Below are positions 25,676-37,399 of a stretch of DNA of 64,000 bases, one piece after another. A program made the position numbers and the translations under genes. Source of the DNA: Polytrichum commune (taxonomy: Eukaryota > Streptophyta > Polytrichopsida > Polytrichales > Polytrichaceae); NCBI GenBank assembly GCA_950295325.1, contig OX485803.1:8000001-8064000 (forward strand). Reading direction: 5' to 3'. Below the pieces are notes generated by a model. That model saw nothing but the letters and a program-made list of their open reading frames with translations, was not told the DNA's origin and did no database searches. Each line of letters begins with the position of its first letter. The first letter of the stretch is position 1.

Positions 25676-26451
25676 CGCTACAGAGTTTGGTAACTACTGT
25701 TGCACACCTTCCGTTGTGTTTCGTAAATCTGCTGGATCCAAAGCTAACCTCAAATCGCGATCTGGTAACTACTTCAGATTGCTCAGATCCGTTGTTCGTT
25801 TGTCTACTGTCTAATCAAGATTACGTCTAAGCTCTAACACATCATCACAAACAGTCCTATCCTCGCATCAAGGCACAGATCTCGAGGGCATCTGCGCCTC
25901 GCTTCCGTTTCCTAGAGCGGGCCATCGCTCCTCCCCACCGGCACATAGTAGTGTCTTGTTTTAGGGTTTTCAAGAGGCTCCTCAACTTACACAATAAACA
26001 CCTGAAAATAGGCCCATACAAAATGAATACTATGTGTTGTGGGCCAGATGCCTGTTTTAGTCTCCGAAAAACTCTTAATTTCTTTTGACGAATAGGCGGA
26101 CCCCGATTCTCTCATCCAAAAACAAGCAGACCAGCTCTGACCCTAAACCCTGGCCTTGTGTATTATGCCCCGGAATTCAAGAGCCTTACTTTGCGTTTCC
26201 ATGGGTTTGTGTGAATAGTGCACTCAAAATCTGTCAAAAACACCAGCTTACTTTACGGATAACTCAATTGTATACAGAAGTCATAAATTTGCAATAAATT
26301 TTTAATAATGATATCTATTGGTTTAAAAAGATCCCACCACAAAGTATGAATTTGTGAATGTATAAAATCTAAATATTGGCGCAGGTTGCATTGCAACAAA
26401 TTCTTGCATGACCAATGATAAGTTGACCATCTATTCTGCCCATTTTACATT

Positions 26452-26606
26452 CACTATTGGGAAAGGTGGGCCTAGAACACACTTCTCATTTGACATGGGT
26501 GGTCAAGTCCAATCTATGACAATTGACATTTGTAAATGAGGTCGTGTCTTAATGAATGTCCGTGTCAAATGGGAAGTGTGTTTTAGGTTCCATGATTCTA
26601 GTACTG
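26452..26606. mobile_element. Foldback MITE, copy A of a close pair
   Basis: Inverted halves: GAACACACTTCTCATTTGAC on the left, and TGTCAAATGGGAAGTGTGTT on the right. About 155 bp, no coding capacity. A sibling lies about 170 bp downstream. Confidence 0.65.
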
Positions 26607-26624
26607 ATTGGTCATAGTAGGATC

Positions 26625-26648
26625 ATATATATATATATATATATATAT
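26625..26648. repeat. (AT)n microsatellite
   Basis: Twelve uninterrupted AT dinucleotides. Confidence 0.95.
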
Positions 26649-26778
26649 GTTATTTATTTATATTTAGACACGTTCCTTGATGTAATTGTAATTATATTGG
26701 ATGAAACAATATGTACATCATAGGGAATTTAATTGATTGTCATGTTGGTATGTAGAGTTAGTCATGTCTGAATGTTTA

Positions 26779-26970
26779 CTACTAGAAAATGTGGTTTCAT
26801 AACATACTTCACATTTGACACAGGCAGTCATTGCCACATGACCCCATTTACATGTGTTGAGTCTAATTTATGATTGTCATAGATTGGACTTGACACATTA
26901 AATGGGGTCATGTCGCAATGATTGTTTGTGTCAAAGGGGAAGTGTGTTCTAAGTCCCACAATCCTAGTAG
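26779..26970. mobile_element. Foldback MITE, copy B
   Basis: About 190 bp with terminal CTACTAG / CTAGTAG. Long inverted arms include ACTTCACATTTGACAC and GTGTCAAAGGGGAAGT, and also ATGACCCCATTTA with its complement. Same family as the copy at 26452-26606 but with better preserved ends. Confidence 0.7.
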
Positions 26971-29769
26971 TAATTGTTTGTGATCATCATCCATGTACGT
27001 TGTGTCTAAGATTATATCTTCTCACCATGAGAAATTTGGATGCTCTTGAATTCACAAACGTCGCAATAAAGGTAAAACACATATTTGTATGGGGTGAATA
27101 CTAGAGCCTTTCATTATATCCCACCAAAAAAATTAATCTACTTATAAAATCTGGATATATATATATAGCTGACTTTTCAAAACTTTGTACAAAGTTTGAA
27201 CTTCCTCTTTTCAGAGGCCAAATCCTTCAATTTCTTCTTCTTTGCAATACAAGGGTGGGTGGGTGGGAACATCCTCAAGACTCTCTCTATACATGTTTCA
27301 TGCCTTTTCCTATTTGATAGTATAGTACCACATTGCATAACAGAGTCATTTGCCTAATGTCTCATAGTATGTGTTGTACTACACATATATACTTTGCATA
27401 CCTAGTTTGCCTTGCAGGAATACATACCTTATTTGGATTTTTTGCTATCATATGGTATTCATCTCCCCATGTATGATTTTAACTTTCCCATGCTTTGGAA
27501 GCTAATTGCCAACCTTCTTGCCTCCTTATCAAGTACATCTAACTATAACACCACATGTATGTTGTACTTACTAAGGAGAAGTACCTAGTAACCTCAACCA
27601 ATATCTGTGCATAAAATGTCATAATCACAATTCATCACTGCATTGACTGTGTGAAGGGCCTGCCTCACATGTGCCCATGCAACCAACCAACAAACAATTG
27701 AGGATTAGTTACCTACACAGGGTAAATAACAACATGACCCAGTTGTTATCCATGTCACACACACTTAGTTCATTTCAAATGCACCAAAATATTTCAACCT
27801 CCAACACTCATTGTAAAACAACATATGGGTGTTCAAACCTGTTCTGTTGCCATGATTGGGTTACTCCAAGTAGAAAACTCCTCTTGGTGATGAACCCTAG
27901 TTACTCTTTCTTCAAGCACGTATCTATTACCCTAATGTGTATACCCAAAGCTCGCCGCACCTCTCACTTGCGTGAATGGTAAAAAAAAGAGGTCTTATAT
28001 TTTAGGGTTAAGGGCTTATATTGTAGTACTTACGTATGGTAAGTTCTCGTAACCCTATTTTTACTTCATTCATTTGTATCTCTGTTACATCCGTTCCATG
28101 GTAAGTACGACTTCTTTTCATGTGTGTAGATATAGTATTATCAGAGTTTATATCATTTGTTTTACATAAGAGACCTTTGCTAGGTCTATTAATATAAAAG
28201 TTTAAACTTGAATTTTTATGTAACATGGCATTAGTCAAGAACTAGAACTAGAAAGGAAGAGAGAGAGAGAGGGAGAAGTCTGCATTGCTACCAAATTCAC
28301 CATGCAGACCAATACCCACTTGGACACTGATGTCCACTTTTGGGGGGGAGAAAGTAGGAAGTCACATGGCTTTGCTGTTACTCTAGATCATAGAAGTGCC
28401 TGAAATCACTCCCAACCAATGTATCTGTATGATAGATAAGACTATAGTGTGGTATATATACACTACCAAGGAATGTGATCGTTTTTGTGTTAAAAACAAC
28501 TGCTTCCTTTGGAGAATCTTGTTTCTACACACACATTCACTGCTATGTCTGAGCACGCTATTGTGTCACCTGTCCATCCAGGAATGTGGTTATGACTTAT
28601 TGCCCTGTGAAGTTTGACGGTCTGAGAGGAAGTTGCTAAATGAATGGTGTAAATTACACCAAGTTGAAGTCACAACTCAGCATTGAGAGTTTTAGAGTGA
28701 AAAATTCGAATGCAACCATGAACAAATTAGCCAAAGGAAGGCAACGCTCATTTGTTCACAACACATGAAATCCGATGGTCTCTCATCTTGCTTCAAGTAT
28801 ACAACCAAATATGGCTCTCTGCATTCTTCACAATGCGACCTCTACATTGACGTGATTGAACTCAGAGGCATCCACTGTGAGCAAGTTGTGGATGCCCAAC
28901 TTGCATTGACATGTACTCTACCCTAAAATTGAGAGTTTGTATTCCACATCTTCTTCCAGAAACTCAGAAACTTTCAAACACACAATAAGAAAACCCCCTG
29001 ACAGTATACTTAAACCCAATGATAGCATGAGTAATCTAGAAGGGGAAGGGAAACATGAGTTCCTTCAATAACCGGTAATCTAGCATAGTCCAGGAGTCCG
29101 TGCCTAACAATCCAGGAGTCCATGCCAAATAACGTGTGATCCTAGCACATCTCCAGTTTCTTACTTCATGACAGTCTTAAGAAACCACCATCTTTATGTA
29201 AAAAAAAGAAAAAACTAACGATCAATTCGGGGGACATGGCAAGCCTTACGGACACTGAAGTCCCCTTTCTCACTTTATGAGAGGGATATAATAGGTATAA
29301 AAAGTGTTCAATCGTATTCAAAAAGTAATCAAACAACTACATACTGGGGTGCAATTTCAAAGCGTGAATGCTTTTTTTTATAAGAGAGACTTGTGCATCT
29401 ATCAATCCCTGTGCTCACTGCCCAAGGCAATAGTAAAAAACATGGAAAACAACATGCTTGTTAAATTGGTATGACTAGCTAGTGCGTGACAGTGCATTGG
29501 GTGGCTAGGTGACATCCCTCAAATGACAACAATTATAGAAGGCGTATCCTTGAAATCCATGTCTGGTGTCATTAAGAACCCTTTGGCATAAAAAACACCA
29601 AAAATTGGTACCTCACATCACACCTCCTATAACTCTTGTCATTTGGGAGGTGTCACCCAACCGTCTATTTCCTTGTAGAGTAAGGGACCATCTACACTAA
29701 TATGTGCAATGTGGTTGCCTTCGCATGAATATTAGTGAAATATAAAACTCACACAATAGTTTCATGGTT
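26971..29769. other. Gene-free region with dispersed repeats
   Basis: No gene recognised. About 27650-27790 resembles 55760-55890 (shared GTGAAGGG, TCACATGTGCCCATGC-like text, and GGTAAATAACAACA). It includes a (GA)n run near 28256-28270. Open frames are short and not conserved beyond this repeat. Confidence 0.5.
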
Positions 29770-29777
29770 CACCAAAC

Positions 29778-30019
29778 CAATGATTGGGGAGATTTTTGGG
29801 AGATTTTTGGGCATAATCGGTTGAGATCCTAGTGTTTGCAAGTCGAACCGGTTAAGTTACATGTTGGCATCCTCAGGTTTTCCTTTATCAAATTGGGGTA
29901 CATTCTATAAATTCCTCTACAATGATCGGTAATTATCCTGCAGTCTTGAACTTCAACCGGTTATTTCTCAAACTCAACCGGTTCATCTATAACTAACTGC
30001 CGGTACTCCCCTATCATAG
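29778..30019 (-). mobile_element. hAT-like MITE, second copy
   Basis: Inverted relative of the element at 13528-13752, with the same AACCGGTT-type interior and end sequence CAATGATTGGGGAGA. The flanking octamers CACCAAAC (29770-29777) and CACCAATG (30020-30027) match at 6 of 8 positions, a decayed 8-bp duplication. Confidence 0.75.
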
Positions 30020-30035
30020 CACCAATGGATATGGT

Positions 30036-30317
30036 TTGCTAAAAAAAATAAAAAATATTTAAGATTTTTTTATTATTGAAATTTGACATTGACCCCGAGA
30101 CCAAGGATTGGCCTTCCATTTTGGGTGCACCCAATTCAATGAGCTCGGGCCATGTCATACCATGCATTTTTTGATTAAACAAATCATACCACCAAATCAG
30201 CCCAGCCTCCAGGTGTAAAGGCATTGGGACTGATTTCAACCTTTTGGCCAATCACAAGTGAGGATTTCAAGCCTCTTACACAACGAATTGGCCCGGCCTC
30301 TAAGTGTAAATCGGCCC
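30036..30317. mobile_element. Truncated PIF-type MITE (right half only)
   Basis: Collinear with the right half of the element at 8565-9104 and ending in the same TIR (…CTCTAAGTGTAAATCGGCCC) followed by TAA (30318-30320). The left end is missing; the sequence begins next to the hAT-like MITE. Confidence 0.7.
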
Positions 30318-30320
30318 TAA

Positions 30321-33300
30321 CTTAGGCTCCTACCACTTTGCTACAACTACAAGGACCGTGATGGATGTTGCTCAAACTGCAACTATTTGACAAATCGTAG
30401 AGGCCTTGAGGTGTCTTTTGATCCCCTAGAGGCTTGCAAATTCCTTGAGTGAAATGTTGTTTTACAAACAAAGGTGTTATTTGTTAAGTCAAGATCATCA
30501 TGGTGTCCTACAACCTTTGGTTTCTTTAGTAACTTGCTCACTTAATATCTATTTTATAGCGGTCTTGTGCCTTGAGCCATCGTAGTTGTTTGCCCCGAAT
30601 TTCTCATCCTACAAGTGGCTATTGATCCGTAATTGGTGTGATGGTCACATTCTTGTGTATGTGCTTTTATATCACTTGAGATAATGCTCTCACAAATGGT
30701 TATTGCATGTTGTGACAAGAACTTAACCCCTGAATTTCATGACATGAATACTCTGGCTTCTACCATCAAGTTATAACACTCGTACTCTAGATCCCCCAAA
30801 AAATTCAAGGATTGAGTGCTCTTTTGTTCATCTTGGTATTCTAGTCGTTCTTGGAAGGGAATAATTTTAAATTTACATGGTACAAATTAATAATTATGAT
30901 ACCAATTCCAAGTGCACCGTCTTATAATGTATATCCCTTTTTTGAAAAAAAGAATTGTCAACACAAATTACTTGACTTTGTAGGTTTATGTCTTTTAAAA
31001 AATTTCATGGATTTTTTTCCACAAATTTCAATGTTGGTATATAGCTTTGAGTCACTTTCACTTGTACCTTGTGGGGATCAGGAGGTGTCCACTTAAATTA
31101 TTGTGCTTGCACCTTCATAACTGAATGATGTCATGGTATGGCCACAAGGAGACTCACAATGGGTTCCTAAGGCTTATTCATACTTCAAATGGGCATTGGA
31201 AAAGAAAAGAAAGGATTTAGCAACAGAGAATTATTGTATATGAGCGCACTTGTCCTCCTCCATGTTAAAAACCTACCTTTACAAATTTGTGGTTAATTCA
31301 TCTCAAACACGCCTCATTAGATTAATTCAAGATAAATTCCACTTCCAACCAATCTAGAAAAAGTAACCTCTAGACTACATATTTCAAGATGTTTTTGTTG
31401 GATGAATGAATGGCTCCCTAGATTATGCAATAAGTTCATACTTCCCTCCCTTTCTCCTCCAATAAAGAAAATTCCTTCTCTTTTGCCTCTAAACCAATTT
31501 GTTAACCTCCAATCCAACCAGGTATAGAGTTCACATTAAGATATGTCAAATCAACTAGGTTATGCTTCTCTCTACACCAATACGTGCAATTAGGATGAAA
31601 CATGCTAATCTATTATGAAGATTTATTAGCATAACGCAATGAGATATATGATTTTTTTAATTGAGGTTGCAATACAATTAAATAAACAAAGTTCTAAATA
31701 AATTTTGTGTTGATTCAAGGTACTTTGCATTGGTTAAGAGTCAACTTTATTCAGGAGGTCAACCCAAGTGCACATATGTGTGTACATTAAATCATGGGGA
31801 GCATGGTCCTTGTTGTAATGTGTTCCTCGATACGATGGAGAGAGTCCATTTGTTCAATAAATAAATCACATTGTCCGTAAGCAAAGTTAACTTGCTTTGT
31901 AATTTGAGTAACAAAAAGTACTACTAGGTATTTTGGGAAATCTGTTTGTATTATTTTCTCATTCTTGAGGTCCAATCTCGGACCTTACAAGTAGGTTAAT
32001 GCTCATTAACTGATGACAAAAGAAAGCCCTTCATTGTCAGTTAGCCCTGGAGTAAAGATTTGAACTTTTTGGTATATGCCGATACACTTCCATTTTAACC
32101 CAAGTTGCTTGAAACATGAATCTGTATATCCTCCATGATTTCTAAGTATGACAAAATCAAGGCCTAAGACAATGATCACATGCTAACACAAAATGGTGCT
32201 AAATCGGGTAACATTCTTTTAGAGGGGAGTGGTTTTGCTCTATTTCCCACACGTTCACTCTATATGAGCTCCATAAATAATAGGTCTCATGATTAAAAAC
32301 TAATATCTCATAATACACAAGTCTTTACATAGATTTTTTTTTAAATTGAAGTTGAAGGTAAGATTCTATTTCATCAAAGATTGTGGGACCTATTGATAGT
32401 TGATTTCCTTGTTGAGGAGTTGAGAGTTGCACGACAACATGCCCAAGCTAAATCCAACCAAGGAGGGTTATACAAGCCCAGCCAAGGGAATTAAAGCCGG
32501 TTCATGCTAGCTAGTGAGAGTGGATTCTGGACCCAACCTAGGACTATTTCATTGTAACTAGGTATATTGATCACATGTGATAATGCTCTAAGTGATGCTT
32601 TGCTCCATCATTGTCAACTAAGATGTGTCTAAATATGATCTACGTATCAAAGAATGTATTTGAGTTGACTAGGCTAGCTAGTTTTTGTTTAAAGAATTGA
32701 ATTCTTAGGGTAGGAGCACCTTAAACCAAGATAGCACCCAAAACCAACACCCTCAAGATCTGGCATAGTAAATACATGTTGATTTTGAGAATGTTCATCA
32801 TGTGAACAGTTACCCCCCCCCCCCAACAGTTTTGGGTGTTAACACAATTCTCACTTCAAAAAATTATATTCATTTCAATATTGAGGAAAAAAAATTAAAA
32901 ACGAATAAATAACTTGCAGTACACATGGTCTCTTTTTTTTACACGGAATTTTTTTGGGGGGATTCATACAACTACCACATGTATGTCAAATACCTCAACT
33001 TCTTGGTTCAATGTGCTCCTACGTTAATGTCTTGCTCCAATTTCCCTATAAAAGTTTAAATCAATGTGTGTGAGAACACACTACATTTATATGTGGAATT
33101 AGGTGCCCCATGCTAACTTATCGACAGTCCACACTATCTTGAATATTGACTAACACAGTAACAAACTACAGGCTTATAGTTTTACTGAGGTTGCTAAACA
33201 AAAAAATCACCAAAGCAATAAATTTTTTAACTGGTTTGAACCCAAGGGAACTTGCATGGGTGCAGAGGCAAACCCATTTCTAAAGGCAATTTACTTGCAT

Positions 33301-33325
33301 GTGATATCAATGTAGTTATTAAATT
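30321..33325. other. Gene-free AT-rich region
   Basis: No protein family, RNA gene or clear terminal repeat recognised. Homopolymer C run near 32813-32824. Short open frames carry no motif. Confidence 0.5.
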
Positions 33326-33487
33326 GGACATAACATTATGCAGATCCATAACAGTGCTTTGCAGGATTGACAATATTCCAGAGAATATTCTCTATATTCA
33401 GATCAAATGTGAAAATACAATGAATATTGCCTGGAATATTGTCAGTCCTACATAACATTGTTATAGATCTGAATAATGTTATGGACC
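33326..33487. mobile_element. Foldback MITE, copy 2, 54-bp TIRs
   Basis: A 162-bp element with inverted arms of about 54 bp, starting GGACATAACATTATGCAGAT and ending with the imperfect complement ATAATGTTATGGACC. Homologous to 17724-17873. It sits 14 bp outside the left duplication of the large retroelement. Confidence 0.8.
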
Positions 33488-33540
33488 TTTGAAAATAGGC
33501 AATTGTTGTTTCACAGAGAGAAAAAGAGAGAGAAAAACTT

Positions 33541-33558
33541 CGGTCTCCGAAGAGACCG
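33541..33558 (-). other. 3'-terminal UUCG-type hairpin of the retroelement
   Basis: On the element strand CGGTCTC-TTCG-GAGACCG is a perfect 7-bp stem with a UUCG tetraloop, 25 bases before the element's 3' end. The end itself is a pyrimidine-rich (CTCTCTTTTT)-type tail instead of poly-A. Such hairpins can be the recognition signal for the element's own reverse transcriptase. Confidence 0.7.
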
Positions 33559-33842
33559 ACGTGAATGAAGTGTCTGTTCGATCCTCCTCCAATCCGATGC
33601 CCACATGACAAAGGTATGGAGGTGAAGATCTACTCCTCCCTTTCGAGAGTAGACACTATAGTCACCAGTCACTAGTAACACGAACCAAAATGGTTAGTTA
33701 TTAGGGGGGGGGTGTTAGTATAATTTGGGTCGCCATGTTTATAGTTCATTATTAGTGGATGGGGTGGAGTAGCTTAGTTGTTAAGGTTTTATGGCTTTAT
33801 CTAAGGGGGGTCTAGTGTTTGGGGTAGTGGTTGATGGTTTTA

Positions 33843-34260
33843 TATTCTTCTTTTGTGTAGGAGGATAGTCATGGCATATTTTATAGCGATAGTATTGATG
33901 TTTTTAAAGGTATTTTTAATGGTAGACATAGGTATTTTAAATTTATTTTCAAGTGATTTCATTGAAGGAATGTGTGTAGTGGCTCTAGCACCAGCGGTGA
34001 TTATAATAAGGGGGTCAACTTTCCATCCTCTAGCAGCAATACTATCAATTAATGGTTTGTACTTGTTATTTTTTGCTTCAAGTGTTTCTGGAGAGAATCT
34101 ATCATTACAGTATGTAAATTCGAGGAATTGTATGGTGAGGTTGGGGTCCAAGTCTGTGGGGGGGTCATTTTGGTATGGTAATCCTCTAACACAGAGGATG
34201 TCAGGTCTAAATTTGGAGTTACAATGGCATCTTTGTGTACCGCATGTGCAAGGGAGTAGC
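33843..34260 (-). other. C-terminal zinc-like and PD-(D/E)xK-like nuclease segment
   Basis: After the RNase H and a CPIC...H...C zinc motif (near 34475), the frame continues beyond TAG 34260 with CTCGTQRCHC, then FRPDILCVRG, and after about 20 residues IQFLEFTYCND. RPD followed by E-x-T resembles the PD-(D/E)xK active site of restriction-like endonucleases in R2-type and Dualen elements. Then come GWKVDPLIIITAGARATTHI and a helical tail ending HKRRI. The mapping of catalytic residues is inference. Confidence 0.55.
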
Positions 34261-34849
34261 TAGTTGGGAACGGTGTTTTCCTGGGGTGTATTATTGAAAG
34301 TACCAGCATTCATGAGAGTATAACATCTAGATTTCTCAGATGAGATTAGTAGTTTCCTAATTTCCCATACTGCTTTGTTGTGTCTTTTGACGTGGAGTGA
34401 ATGTATATGTTGTTGTTTACACGTAAGTAGTACATGTAACCACGTGTCCGGTTCGTATAAGGTGCAGATGGGGCATGTAATAGAGGGATATGTTTGTCTA
34501 CCGAAGAACAATTGTTTTCGAGCATTGCCCATATAGGTTCCTGTTCGGAATTTGATGAGGCATGATTTTTGTTTATCCGTGACTTCCGGGTTTTCCCAAA
34601 ATTCGTTAGAAAGTTCTTTATCTATATCTGCATTTCCTGTCCATTTGTAAGTGTTGGGGGTTTGTGTGGCCATGTTTTCCAAGTTGTTTTCCCTATCGTA
34701 TTTAATAATTTGTTTTTCTAGGAATCTAACGGGGCCTTTATCAGGAACGTCCGTCATTGAAGCCCAAATGTCCTTTTGGTAGTAGTATGGGGTGGCATGA
34801 GCATGTTCATATGGATGAATGGCAATTATGTGCTCTAGTTCTAGCCCTT

Positions 34850-35260
34850 CTTTTGCCAATTTGTCTGCTTGTTCGTTGCCGTCAATGTTGACGTGTGCTC
34901 TAACTTTGTATAGTGTGATTGGTTGTGTCCGGTTTTGAAGTAGTTGTACCATGGTGGCGAGGGTAGTTTGGTCGGGGTGGCTATTGTGAAGTGTGGGGTG
35001 TTTAATTTGTGTGTTGAATAAGTGTAATACGTTTAGACTATCGGTAAATATGTATGCGGGTTCGTTTGGGTATAGTGTATTAATGGTTGTTAGTGTTTCA
35101 TGTATTGCTATCATTTCTGCTCGTAGTATGTTTTGGTGTCCATATAGTCTTTTGGAGATGTTAAGGCCCTTGGGGCTGTAGATTCCATAGCCGGCTCTTT
35201 CTCTTCTCCATACTCCAGGGTTAATTTCTTTGGGTTTCATGAAAGAGCCGTCTGTGTAGT
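34850..35260 (-). other. RNase H domain of the retroelement
   Basis: YYTDGSFM, LRAEMIAIHETL, YIFTDSLNVL and HVNIDGNEQADKLAKEG carry the catalytic D-E-D-D set in order with normal spacing. It is intact in this copy. Confidence 0.9.
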
Positions 35261-35569
35261 AGTTGAATTGAGGGTGGAATTTTAGTGGTAAGTTAGTTTG
35301 GTAATCTGGGAGTTGTGGAATAGGTGTGTTATTATTAACGGGTGTGTTTGGGTAGTTAGATTTAGCCCATTTTTTGCTAGGGTTAACGGCGGTATTCACG
35401 GGGGTAGGTGATGCAATTTGTGTGTGAATTTGTGATATTTGGAGATTATTTACTATGTTGGTGAGTTGATTCATTTGTTCGTAGGTACCGATGTGATTGT
35501 TTTGGTGGTGGATACAGAATATTCGTAATGTTGATAATTCTTTCCTCGTGATATTGAGTTCGGGGGGGA

Positions 35570-35830
35570 TTGTGGGTTCTTCGTATATGATGGTGTCTGC
35601 TGCAAAGTGGGCAATGATGTGTGTGTCCGAGAATGGGCTAGTATATGGGTTAAAATTGTGGTACCAATCCATATCTTTTGAAATAAGTATAGTGATTGTA
35701 TCTGGATCGTTTTTGGCCGCAATGCGGGCCCAATGGATGGCTTGTTGTAAGTTTGTTGCGTTATGGGGGTGGGCGTAACCAATTCCCTTCCATTTTTGGT
35801 CAAACGCTTTTCCTAGGGATCCAAATATTC
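35570..35830 (-). other. Possible Dam/N6A-methyltransferase-like segment
   Basis: Between RT and RNase H the frame reads RIFGSLGKAFDQKWKGIGYA, then HPHNATNLQQAIHWARIAAK and ITILISKDMDWYHN. The order W-x-G, aromatic-x-x-P, helix with WxxxA, then a hydrophobic strand and D-W-Y-H resembles the Dam-type methyltransferase fold found in DIRS elements and phages, but the usual NPPY is replaced by YAHP. This is by-eye similarity only. Confidence 0.35.
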
Positions 35831-37399
35831 TATCCCTGGAGAATGGTGAGTGAAATTGGGTGAATTGTATGGGGCAGGTAACTGGGGATGAGAAGTATGA
35901 ATGGTTGATATTGAAGGATGTTATTAGGAAGTCTAGTATTGGAGTTGGTATTGTGTATTGGGCACGTTTAAGTGGATCGTTTTTTGGAATGCGGTATTTA
36001 TACCTTTGGTATAGCCACACGATTTCTGTTTCAAATGACTGGGTAGGTGGTTCTAGACTATATGGGGTATTTTTAGCTTGATGGTATTGTTTCCATAACC
36101 ACAGTAATCTAGTTTTTGAGATGGTAATGAGGTGCCGACCGTTGTCTTCTTATATGTGAGCGACGTCGAATTGTGTTTGGATAGTGTTAGTATTTGTTTC
36201 GATGTCACTCTCTGGATTGCATTCATTAATGGAGATATGTGCCAATGGGATAATTGTGGCAGGGATAACGTATCTAGTGTCTCGTTGTTGTTCTATGGAG
36301 AAGTATGCATTGATGATGTTTGAAAAGTGTTTGTGTTGTCTTTTTGTATAATATTGGGTAAGTAGTTCGGTGTTGTGACGACTAGTATATGCGTCACAAT
36401 AGGGGAATAAATCTCTTTGGGTGTGCCATTTGTTGTATATATTATTATTTGGGGTGATCCATTGGCATAGATATGGTGTGTCTTTTCTTTGTATCCCATT
36501 AGAATCTGTGAGTTGTCGTTGTTTGTGGTCAAGTATTGTGTGTATGGGAAATTTACGGGGGTTTTTAAGCATATTATTGGGAGGTGGGGGTAGATGGGGG
36601 GCCGGGGGGTTCGGGGGGTGTATAGGGGGAGTCGGGTGTTGAGGGAGAATGTTGTGGTTTATTATTGTATAATTATTTTTTAGGGTTCGTGTAGGATAGT
36701 GGTCTGGGCATGGGAGTGGACATTCTTGGTGACAGGAGGGGTGGCAGAATAATTGGTTTGCGATGTTTAATGCACTCTTTATGAGTTTTGTAGGGTTGGA
36801 GTGGTATATTTTAAATTCATCTGGGTTCATTAAGGTGACACCGTTGGGCATGGTTATTTGTTCTAATTTTATTATATTATGCAATAGAAGTTTTTATAAT
36901 AGTTTAAGTGAAGTGTTGGGATTTAGGCCCTGTAGGTTTTGTGCTTCTTTCAACCATACGGTTTTGAGTGGGGACGGATTTAATAGAAATGTATCTATTG
37001 TGCTTTTTAGGTGGACTCCAACTTCATGTTTGAGTAGGAATAACGTTCTGGTGATAGGTGATCTAACGCAATGGTGGTATTTAATGCGGGTTATTTCTTT
37101 GGAGCCTCCAAATTTAGCTAGTATAAATTGTATTAAGCCATAATAGATTTTACCAAGTCTACCTTTATCATTGAGGGCGTTTTGTAGTTGTTCTCCAATA
37201 CAGCGCAAGTAGGCATTTTGTAGTGAGAATGCTTCAATTCCGAATAGATCGTGTGGAGGTTGTGTAGCAATATTAGATGTACATTTCGGTAATCCGCATA
37301 TTGTCTTGTGGAGTGCTATAATTTTTTTGTCGAGTTTTTTGATGGCCGGAATAGAATATGGTACTGCGTAAAAGCTATAGGCTATTCCAGCACGTATGA

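Larger units (their letters stand above)
18470..25954 (-). mobile_element. Near full-length plant L1-type LINE
   Basis: A roughly 7.5-kb element on the minus strand: GC-rich 5' UTR (25676-25954), ORF1 (25675-23078), a 43-bp spacer, ORF2 (23034-18769), a 3' UTR with the family tail motif, and a poly-A tail seen as a T run of more than 30 bases at 18470-18506. A 12-bp candidate duplication with one mismatch flanks it (CTTGTTTCAGGG at 18458-18469, CTTGTTTTAGGG at 25955-25966). ORF2 has an APE endonuclease and a reverse transcriptase but no RNase H that I recognise. Both ORFs are broken by stops and frameshifts, so this copy cannot move by itself. Four truncated relatives lie in the same window. 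Confidence 0.93.
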
